Source: Nitrososphaera sp. (GTDB taxonomy: Archaea; Thermoproteota; Nitrososphaeria; Nitrososphaerales; Nitrososphaeraceae). From it: DNA of 64,000 nucleotides. The stretch lies in the NCBI GenBank assembly GCA_029263715.1, contig JAJUFP010000003.1:62001-126000 (forward strand). Direction: 5' to 3'. The translations under genes were made by a program, and so were the position numbers. The notes below the pieces were generated by a model, which did no database searches, had not been told where the DNA came from, and saw only the letters and a program-made list of their open reading frames with translations. Below, piece after piece: positions 58,074 to 64,000 of this stretch. Numbering within the stretch: the stretch's first letter is position 1; every line of letters begins with the position of its first letter.

Positions 58074-59324
58074 ATGGATATTATATCAGATATAGGCATC
58101 TTTTTTCAAGGATTTCTTGTATGGTTAAGTACACTAGATATAGTCAGCCTTTCTCTTCTTGCTATTCTTGTTATCTTCGTTGACCTGTTCAGAAGCATTT
58201 CCAAGACAGTTGTTTTAGCTGCTCACAGCCTGTACAGGCGTCAAAGACCCTTGATACCACGCACTTTGTCTTATCCAAAAATCTCGATATTGATTCCCGC
58301 ACACAACGAGTCGGCGGCCATCAGAAAAACTATACAATCGATACTTGACAACCCTTATCCAAACAAGGAGATTATTGTAATAGATGATCATTCCACAGAT
58401 GACACATATCAGATTGCATCTTCCTTTTCTGGCAGCGGCCTTATCAAATTGGTAAAACGCACCGAAGGCAAAGGATCAAAGTCCGGCGCGGTCAACTATG
58501 GAGCCATTTTCGCTACAGGTGATTATCTGATAGTGATTGATGGGGATACGGTAATTGAAAGAACTGCCTTGATGGAAATGGCAAAATATCTTTCAGAACC
58601 GGGAGTCATAGCCGGCCTTGGAGTGGTCAGGGTGTTAGGGGGGGACGGCGGTGTCAACAATCTACTTACAAAATTACAGGAGTTTGAGTATCTGATCGCC
58701 TTTGAGGTAGGAAGGCGCTTCAATGCGTTGTTCAACCTCCTTATCATTATTCCAGGGGCATTCAGCATATTTTCAAGGGAAGGCGCGCACAGGGTAGGGC
58801 TTTTCGACAAGGATACCATTACCGAGGATTTTGACATTGCCATCAAGCTGCATAAAATAAAAGGCAATATCGCATTCATTCCTAACGCCAGAGCCTGGAC
58901 CTATTGTCCTAACAACCTGCATGCTTGGATAAGGCAGAGGATAAGATGGGCACACGGACAGCTGGCCGTGCTTGCCAAACACAAGGATGCCGGAAGGCAG
59001 ACTTACCAGCATCATCTAAGACTGTCATTCTATGATATGGTGGGCATAGATGTCATTCTCTTGTTCCTGAGGCTGGGCGGCTTTGTCATACTCTTATTCT
59101 CAAATGCGCAACATATCCTCTACACGATAATGCTCATCTTGATATTATACCACTTTAACGAGGTATTGGCATTCCTGACTTCGGTGGCTTTCGCCAAAGA
59201 TAAGGCAAGGTTGAAGTACATCTATCTGGTGCCTGTAATGGTTCTGTTCTACCGGCCGCTGTATTCTGCGGTGCGGCTTTACGCCTACGTGAAATGGATC
59301 TTTGGAACAGAGATCAAGTGGTAA
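58074..59324 (+). CDS. Processive family 2 glycosyltransferase
   Basis: A 416-residue membrane glycosyltransferase of the cellulose/hyaluronan/PgaC type. After an N-terminal helix the GT-A domain has IVIDDHSTDD, the IDGDT metal motif, ITEDFD and QRIRW (Q-x-x-R-W). Three or so membrane segments follow at the C-terminus (YDMVGIDVILLFLRLGGFV and others). It should polymerise a beta-linked polysaccharide while moving it across the membrane. The direct upstream partner is the receiver/zinc-ribbon regulator. No synthase co-factor gene of bacterial type is present. Confidence 0.9.
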   Translation: MDIISDIGIFFQGFLVWLSTLDIVSLSLLAILVIFVDLFRSISKTVVLAAHSLYRRQRPLIPRTLSYPKISILIPAHNESAAIRKTIQSILDNPYPNKEIIVIDDHSTDDTYQIASSFSGSGLIKLVKRTEGKGSKSGAVNYGAIFATGDYLIVIDGDTVIERTALMEMAKYLSEPGVIAGLGVVRVLGGDGGVNNLLTKLQEFEYLIAFEVGRRFNALFNLLIIIPGAFSIFSREGAHRVGLFDKDTITEDFDIAIKLHKIKGNIAFIPNARAWTYCPNNLHAWIRQRIRWAHGQLAVLAKHKDAGRQTYQHHLRLSFYDMVGIDVILLFLRLGGFVILLFSNAQHILYTIMLILILYHFNEVLAFLTSVAFAKDKARLKYIYLVPVMVLFYRPLYSAVRLYAYVKWIFGTEIKW

Positions 59325-59390
59325 AACATTCCAGACATACGGCAGCTTATTCCAAAACATACATTAAACAGACGCGTCGTGAATTCACAT

Positions 59391-59825
59391 GTGAGCAGCG
59401 CCCAAAAGACGGAAGATTATGAGACTATGTTGAAGCGGTTACAAGAGAAGCTGGGCAACACTGCTGGCAAGGCAAAATCCAGGCTTGAGATTCCGACCCC
59501 CCAGATCATTTGGGTGGGCAAGAACACTATTTTCCGCAACTTTATGGACTTTCCAAAAGCCCTCCGGCGCGATCCAGAAAAACTGCTGCTCTACCTCAAC
59601 AAGGAGCTGGCCTCGGCTGGATACATCCAGGGCGAACGTGTCATCTTTCTTGGACGTAAGACGCCCTCGTCATTCTCTGCACTGATTGACCGGTACGTCA
59701 AGGACTATGTGCAGTGCCCCGTGTGTGGAAGCCCTGATACCCGGACTGAAAAGAGCAAGAAGCTGGGATTCCTGCTATGTGAGGCATGCGGTGCCAGATC
59801 GTCTATCAAGGGTAATTACGCCTAG
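59391..59825 (+). CDS. Translation initiation factor aIF2 beta
   Basis: A 144-residue beta subunit that binds the gamma subunit and initiator tRNA. The N-terminal gamma-binding helix ETMLKRLQEKLG is followed by a central alpha-beta domain and a CPVC ... CEAC zinc finger at the C-terminus. The start is GTG 59391: a acattaaac TATA element near 59361-59369 is 26 nt upstream. The GTG at 59379, in frame, would lie upstream of the transcript start. It overlaps the following convergent gene by 4 bp. Confidence 0.94.
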   Translation: MSSAQKTEDYETMLKRLQEKLGNTAGKAKSRLEIPTPQIIWVGKNTIFRNFMDFPKALRRDPEKLLLYLNKELASAGYIQGERVIFLGRKTPSSFSALIDRYVKDYVQCPVCGSPDTRTEKSKKLGFLLCEACGARSSIKGNYA

Positions 59826-60106
59826 GCCTGTCCAGACGACAAGAAATCAACTTTGTGCAGGTTCCTTATCCACGCATTGATGACTGAAATGTCTTCCTCC
59901 TGCTGTTGTCTGACCCCTACCTGGACATTCATGAGGCGGAACTCTGCCACCCTCTTTTTGATGCCGTGACTCTTTCCCGCTACGTGCTGAGACACTTCCA
60001 TGGAATTTATCATTTCATCACAGCAGTTACACCGTAGTTCCGCTGAATCCATGCTGGATGGATACGAAATGGAATTATCTGCCACAGAATCAAGCCAGCT
60101 TTGCAA
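59822..60106 (-). CDS. Zinc-finger protein (CxxC...H...H)
   Basis: A 94-residue protein. CNCCDEMINSMEVSQHVAGKSH at about 26-47 forms a C2H2-like zinc finger with the U1/matrin spacing (RNA-binding in eukaryotes). A basic helix follows (GIKKRVAEFRL). The start is TTG 60104-60106, 9 nt after the stop of the upstream same-strand gene, so the two are co-transcribed. It overlaps aIF2-beta convergently by 4 bp. A role in RNA binding is possible but not shown. Confidence 0.65.
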   Translation of the reverse strand: MQSWLDSVADNSISYPSSMDSAELRCNCCDEMINSMEVSQHVAGKSHGIKKRVAEFRLMNVQVGVRQQQEEDISVINAWIRNLHKVDFLSSGQA

Positions 60107-60115
60107 TTTCGTAAG

Positions 60116-60616
60116 CTATTTTTGATCAGATGTAGGCGGCTGGCGTATGGTGTCCAAGACGTACTTTAGATCCGGGTCGCTGGCCAGTTTATCCAGAAAG
60201 CCCCTGACTATCTGCCTGGTGGTTCTCTCTGCCGTGCCCTCGCCCCTGTGCTGAACGTTAACAATGTAATCATAGACAAACGGGTTGATGTATATCGTGC
60301 AGACATCGGCTATCCAGCTAAAAAGCGAGGCAGTCGTCTCATCCTTCAGCATACGCTCGCGTTTTTCCTCAAACATCCTGCCTATGATGCGCACGTTGTA
60401 CAGGTACGTCTTCTTCCCTGTCTGCTTGTCCTTGCCTGTGAACAGCACGGCGTCCCTGTCATCGTAAACCAGTCCAAAGGACACGTTGTTTGGTATCTTG
60501 ACGTGTTTTAATTTTGGCGCGTATTCAAACAGCTCGTTCATGAGCGCCGTGAGGAGCAGGTAAAACCGCTGGACGTTCTTTTGCTTCTCCTCATCGTCTT
60601 TCTTTAGTATTCCCAC
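60116..60616 (-). CDS. Conserved hypothetical protein
   Basis: A 166-residue soluble protein with charged helices, a YKYR/YLYNVRIIGRMFEEKRE segment and a mostly helical C-terminus. The start is GTG 60614-60616; a gttttaatt TATA element (minus strand, about 60641-60649) is 29 nt upstream. It is first in a two-gene unit with the zinc-finger gene. No domain recognised. Confidence 0.65.
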   Translation of the reverse strand: MGILKKDDEEKQKNVQRFYLLLTALMNELFEYAPKLKHVKIPNNVSFGLVYDDRDAVLFTGKDKQTGKKTYLYNVRIIGRMFEEKRERMLKDETTASLFSWIADVCTIYINPFVYDYIVNVQHRGEGTAERTTRQIVRGFLDKLASDPDLKYVLDTIRQPPTSDQK

Positions 60617-60773
60617 TGCACACTGAACAAAGGCGGGCGAATTAAAACGTTAACTGCTGCAAGCTGACAAAAATTAAGGAAACCGCGCTTCTTGTATCTA
60701 AAATTTAACGACATTTTGCTTCAACATACACCTCATATCAACTGTTTTCACTACTAAATTGGATAAAGTTGAC

Positions 60774-60794
60774 TATTGGTCCTAAGTACCAATA
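60774..60794. promoter_or_regulatory. Inverted repeat in the leader of a small-protein gene
   Basis: TATTGGT ... ACCAATA (7-bp arms, 7-nt loop) lies 15 nt before ATG 60810. The AT-rich ctaaattggataaa upstream is the likely promoter, which would put the repeat in the RNA leader or at its start. It may be an operator or a leader hairpin. Confidence 0.4.
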
Positions 60795-60809
60795 AGGAAT
60801 TACCTCATC

Positions 60810-61025
60810 ATGACAGCCATAATGTCGCTTCATCATGAAGCTCCGACAAGCAACTTTACAACCGGCCAGAGCTGGGGCGCGCTGAGAAAGGCATGGAAGG
60901 GATACAGGATCGCCAAGGTACAGGGCGATGCCAACAGGATGAGGGAATACGCAGGCAAGATCCGCAAGATCCAAGGCGAGCTGGGCGTAAGCGTTGCATC
61001 CTTCCCGCACCTAGGAATCAACTAA
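60810..61025 (+). CDS. Small basic protein (71 aa)
   Basis: A 71-residue basic, helical protein: SWGALRKAWKGYRIAKVQGDANRMREYAGKIRKIQGELG, with many Lys/Arg. It could bind nucleic acids. A second in-frame ATG at 60822 is possible. It is convergent with trxA, with a T-rich stretch (61036-61043) between. No known family. Confidence 0.6.
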   Translation: MTAIMSLHHEAPTSNFTTGQSWGALRKAWKGYRIAKVQGDANRMREYAGKIRKIQGELGVSVASFPHLGIN

Positions 61026-61046
61026 GTGCGGAATTTCCTTTTTTCT

Positions 61047-61478
61047 CTACCCGTAGATTTCTGTATTTCCAGATAGCTGCTGTTTTATCTTCATCTCGAT
61101 CTGCGCCTTTGGCATTGCACCTATTATAACATCGACGACCTTGCCGGCCTTGAAAATCATCATGGTGGGGATGCTCTGGATCCCAAAGGAGCCGGCCACG
61201 ACTTGGTTCTCATCGACATTTAGTTTGCCAAACACGACCCTGCCGGAATATTCTCTGGCCAGCTGGTCGATGACGGGCGCGACCATCCTGCAGGGGCCGC
61301 ACCATGGTGCCCAGAAATCAACCAACATCACCGGGTATTTGGAGACCTCGCTGTTGAAGTTGGAATCCGTCAGCACAACCGGCTGGTTTATTGCAGACAT
61401 GGCCGCCTTTGCAGCTGCCGCCTTTTGCAGTTCGGCCATCTTTCGCTGCTTTATCATCTCAAGCTCGTCATCGGACAT
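61047..61478 (-). CDS. trxA: Thioredoxin
   Basis: A 143-residue thioredoxin with an extra N-terminal helical extension (about 1-35). The catalytic WCGPC follows VDFWAP; the cis-Pro is in SIPTMMIFK. It reduces disulfides in cytoplasmic targets. The start is ATG 61476-61478; a gaataatag TATA element (minus strand, about 61502-61510) is 28 nt upstream, in the short region shared with the divergent grpE. Confidence 0.93.
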   Translation of the reverse strand: MSDDELEMIKQRKMAELQKAAAAKAAMSAINQPVVLTDSNFNSEVSKYPVMLVDFWAPWCGPCRMVAPVIDQLAREYSGRVVFGKLNVDENQVVAGSFGIQSIPTMMIFKAGKVVDVIIGAMPKAQIEMKIKQQLSGNTEIYG

Positions 61479-61568
61479 GGAAAGACATCAGGCAAATTGC
61501 GCTATTATTCTTTTGGACGATATGTAATTATTATCTGTCCGAAGGATAATTCCTGCAGGTGATCTGCC

Positions 61569-62126
61569 TTGACAGAAAAAGTCGATGAGACGCTGACAAA
61601 GGAAGCCACGGTCGAAGACAAGGATGCGCAAATAGCTACCCTTAGAAAGGAGCTTCAGACTGCCAAGGAAGCGGCAGAAGGCTACCTTAACAAGCTCAAG
61701 TATCTCATGGCAGACTTTGATAATTACCGCAAGCAGGTGGACAAGCAGGCAGCCATAAAGATCGAGTCCATCAAAGCGGAGCTTCTCCTCAAGTTCCTCA
61801 ACATCCGTGATGAATACCAGCGGGCCGTCGAGACGGCCAAGCAGAAGGACCGCAATTCCGTGGTCGTTGAAGGCCTTGAAGGCATTCTCAAGAACATAGA
61901 CTCGCTTCTCTCTGCTGAAGGGGTGCGGCCCATCGAAGCAGTGGGGACACCGTTTGACCCCAACGTTCATGATGCCATCGCCTTCTCACCAAGGGACGAC
62001 GTGCCGGAGAACAGCGTCACCGCAGAGATAAGGCGTGGGTACATGCTCAACGGCAAGGTCCTCAGACCCAGCATGGTAGAAATCTCAAGGAAGATAATTA
62101 AAAATAGCGATAGCTCCGATGAGTAG
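61569..62126 (+). CDS. grpE: Nucleotide exchange factor GrpE
   Basis: A 185-residue GrpE. The N-terminal coiled coil (DAQIATLRKELQTAKEAAEGYLNKLKYLMADFDNYRKQ) and the C-terminal beta domain (VGTPFDPNVHDAI, then RRGYMLNGKVLRPSMVEI) are typical. It swaps ADP for ATP on DnaK. The start is TTG 61569. A attattatc element near 61529-61537 would give a leader of about 8-12 nt. It lies 23 bp before dnaK in the same operon. Confidence 0.94.
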   Translation: MTEKVDETLTKEATVEDKDAQIATLRKELQTAKEAAEGYLNKLKYLMADFDNYRKQVDKQAAIKIESIKAELLLKFLNIRDEYQRAVETAKQKDRNSVVVEGLEGILKNIDSLLSAEGVRPIEAVGTPFDPNVHDAIAFSPRDDVPENSVTAEIRRGYMLNGKVLRPSMVEISRKIIKNSDSSDE

Positions 62127-62149
62127 ACAGTAACAGAGGCTGAAACATC

Positions 62150-63961
62150 ATGGGAAAAATAATTGGCATTGATCTTGGAACAAGCAATTCTGCCGCAGCT
62201 GCAATGATTGGCGGCAAACCGACAATTATTCAGGCTGCAGAGGGCACATCGGTAGGCGGCAAGGCATTTCCTTCGGTTGTTGCATTCACAAAAGACGGGC
62301 AGCTGATCGTTGGCGAACCGGCAAGACGCCAGATGATCTCAAACCCGGAAGGAACCGTCATTGCTGCAAAGCGCAAGATGGGAACCGACTTCAAATTCAG
62401 AGCGCACAACAAGGAATACACCCCGCAGCAGATCTCGTCTTTCATCCTGCAAAAGATCAAGCGTGATGCCGAGGCCTTCCTAGGCGAGGTGGTAGACCGG
62501 GCCGTCATCACCGTCCCGGCTTACTTTAACGATAACCAGCGCCAGGCCACAAAGGACGCCGGCGAGATTGCCGGCCTGCAGGTTGTAAGGATAATCAACG
62601 AGCCCACCGCCGCGTCGCTTGCATACGGACTGGACAAGGCCAACAAGGACCTGAAAATAATGGTCTTTGACCTTGGCGGCGGAACGCTTGATGTCACCAT
62701 AATGGAGATGGGAGGCGGCGTATTTCAGGTCAAGAGCACTTCTGGCGACACCCAGCTTGGTGGAACAGACATGGACAATATTCTGGTCGAGTTCGTTGTT
62801 CAAGAGTTCCGCAAGCAGTCGGGACTTGACATCCACAACGACAAAGCCGCGATGATGCGGGTCAGAGAAGCTGCAGAGAAGGCCAAGATAGAGCTTTCCA
62901 ACGTTGTCACCACGGAGATCAACCTGCCGTTCCTTGCCTACGATCCATCGGCAGGGCCAAAGAACCTTGTCATCCAGCTGACGAGGGCCAAGCTGGAAGA
63001 ACTCCTCCGGCCGATCGTTGAAAGGTGCAGGGCACCCATGCTGCAGGCCCTGCAGGACACCAAGATGACTCCACAGGAAGTGGACAAGATAATCCTGATC
63101 GGCGGTCCAACGCGCATGCCGATGGTACGGCAGTTCGTGGCCAACGTCATGGGCAAAGAACCAGAGCGGGGTGTTGATCCGATGGAAGCCGTGGCAATGG
63201 GAGCAGCCATACAGGGCGCAATTATCTCCGGGGACGTGTCAACCGACATCCTGCTTGTAGACGTTACTCCGCTTACACTTGGAGTCGAAGTTCTTGGCGG
63301 CCTCAAAGAGCCCCTCATTGAGAGGAACACCACGATACCCACCAAAAAGGGCAAGGTCTTTACAACAGCAGCAGACTACCAGACTGCTGTAACCATCCAC
63401 ATAGTGCAGGGAGAGCGCCCCATGGCCTCAGACTGCGTCTCGCTGGGCATGTTCAACCTTTCCGGCATCCCGCCCGCACCCAGAGGCGTGCCACAGATCG
63501 AAGTCACCTTTGACATAGATGCAAACGGCATCCTCAACGTCTCTGCAAAGGACCTGGCCACGTCAAAGGAAGCCAGAATCACCATAACTGCAAACAACAA
63601 GCTATCCAAAGATGAGATCGAGAGGCTGAAGAAAGAGTCAGAGCAGTTCTCCGATGCAGACAGGAAGAAGAAGGAAGAGGCAGAGACAAGGAACGAGGCG
63701 GACAACCTTGTCTACGCTTCAGACAAGCTGGTCAAGCAGGACCTCAAGGACAAGATCAAGCCAGAACAGGCCGAAAAGGTCAACAAGGCAGCCCAGGAGC
63801 TGCGCGATGCAATTGCCAGCAACAACATCGAAAGCATCAAGGCAAAGATTCAGGAGCTCAAGAACATACTTGCTGACGTAAGTGCCGAGGCTTACAGGAG
63901 CGCCAGTACAGCATCTGCTAGCTCGACAGAACCGTCTGCGGGCCCGGCCGGATCTCAATGA
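62150..63961 (+). CDS. dnaK: Molecular chaperone DnaK (Hsp70)
   Basis: A 603-residue Hsp70. The ATPase domain has [30 protein letters not shown] and [10 protein letters not shown]; the substrate-binding domain follows ([11 protein letters not shown] ... IPTKKGKVF) and a lid with a Ser/Ala-rich tail without the EEVD motif. It folds proteins together with GrpE and DnaJ. A partial ORF overlaps its stop codon by 4 bp (ATGA), so further genes belong to the operon. Confidence 0.96.
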   Translation: MGKIIGIDLGTSNSAAAAMIGGKPTIIQAAEGTSVGGKAFPSVVAFTKDGQLIVGEPARRQMISNPEGTVIAAKRKMGTDFKFRAHNKEYTPQQISSFILQKIKRDAEAFLGEVVDRAVITVPAYFNDNQRQATKDAGEIAGLQVVRIINEPTAASLAYGLDKANKDLKIMVFDLGGGTLDVTIMEMGGGVFQVKSTSGDTQLGGTDMDNILVEFVVQEFRKQSGLDIHNDKAAMMRVREAAEKAKIELSNVVTTEINLPFLAYDPSAGPKNLVIQLTRAKLEELLRPIVERCRAPMLQALQDTKMTPQEVDKIILIGGPTRMPMVRQFVANVMGKEPERGVDPMEAVAMGAAIQGAIISGDVSTDILLVDVTPLTLGVEVLGGLKEPLIERNTTIPTKKGKVFTTAADYQTAVTIHIVQGERPMASDCVSLGMFNLSGIPPAPRGVPQIEVTFDIDANGILNVSAKDLATSKEARITITANNKLSKDEIERLKKESEQFSDADRKKKEEAETRNEADNLVYASDKLVKQDLKDKIKPEQAEKVNKAAQELRDAIASNNIESIKAKIQELKNILADVSAEAYRSASTASASSTEPSAGPAGSQ

Positions 63962-64000
63962 AAGTGATCGATAACATCAGCCGCTGGGGTGATCCCAGAT
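63958..64000 (+). CDS. Partial gene coupled to dnaK
   Basis: ATG 63958 overlaps the dnaK stop by 4 bp (ATGA) and the frame runs open to the window end ([14 protein letters not shown]). Translational coupling suggests a chaperone-operon member; the 14 visible residues cannot identify it, although dnaJ would be the usual neighbour. Confidence 0.4.
   Translation, partial: MKVIDNISRWGDPR

Overview
The window looks like a soil or freshwater ammonia-oxidising archaeon of the Nitrososphaerales (Nitrososphaera-like). Archaeal information genes are present (PolB, aIF1A, aIF2-beta, P0/L1/P1-type ribosomal proteins, archaeal ThrRS, NurA-HerA-Mre11-Rad50, an Rpc34/TFE-beta-like protein). So are the 4-hydroxybutyryl-CoA dehydratase of the thaumarchaeal carbon-fixation cycle, a PEFG-CTERM surface protein and a thaumarchaeal TackOD1-type output domain. 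Most genes have a TATA-like box centred about 26-30 nt before the start codon and no Shine-Dalgarno site, so leaderless transcription appears to be the rule. I used this spacing to choose several starts.

Layout. 0-12 kb: core metabolism and small zinc or membrane proteins (abfD, TFE-beta-like, rlmE, DUF373, Nudix, pyrF, purA, YggX-like, htpX), ending in a gap with two divergent micro-ORFs. 12.4-14.9 kb: a five-repeat PEFG-CTERM surface protein and a PMI-type cupin. 14.9-27.9 kb: the nurA-herA-mre11-rad50 operon, lhgO, polB, a ureohydrolase and thrS. 28-35 kb: an accessory region of toxin-antitoxin modules (several visibly broken), two TnpB genes, isolated IS right-end hairpins and gene remnants. 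35.2-40.2 kb: a giant acidic S-layer-type protein followed by a coiled-coil, C-terminally membrane-anchored secreted protein. 40.2-42.9 kb: a second toxin-antitoxin cluster (AbrB/PIN, VapBC, MNT/HEPN). 43-51.3 kb: ribosomal proteins L1, P0 and L12, tRNA-Ala (with intron), tRNA-Ile, aIF1A, mscL, an amidohydrolase and glmS. 51.3-56.3 kb: an AT-richer stretch with a lone radical SAM/SPASM enzyme, a possible RHH protein and three secreted proteins. 56.6-59.3 kb: a receiver-like/zinc-ribbon regulator directly upstream of a processive glycosyltransferase. 59.4-64 kb: aIF2-beta, trxA, grpE and dnaK.

How the genes fit together. The repair operon encodes the archaeal double-strand-break end-resection machinery. 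The S-layer gene and its downstream coiled-coil neighbour look like a lattice protein plus stalk pair. The regulator-glycosyltransferase pair looks like a dedicated exopolysaccharide module whose receiver domain carries Glu in place of the phospho-accepting Asp. GrpE and DnaK form the chaperone operon, and the toxin-antitoxin/TnpB regions flank the S-layer locus on both sides.

Five genes appear frame-disrupted: relE, vapC, a PIN toxin, the S-layer-anchor signal peptide and a secreted protein's signal peptide. I cannot separate sequencing error from real decay or phase variation using this sequence alone.
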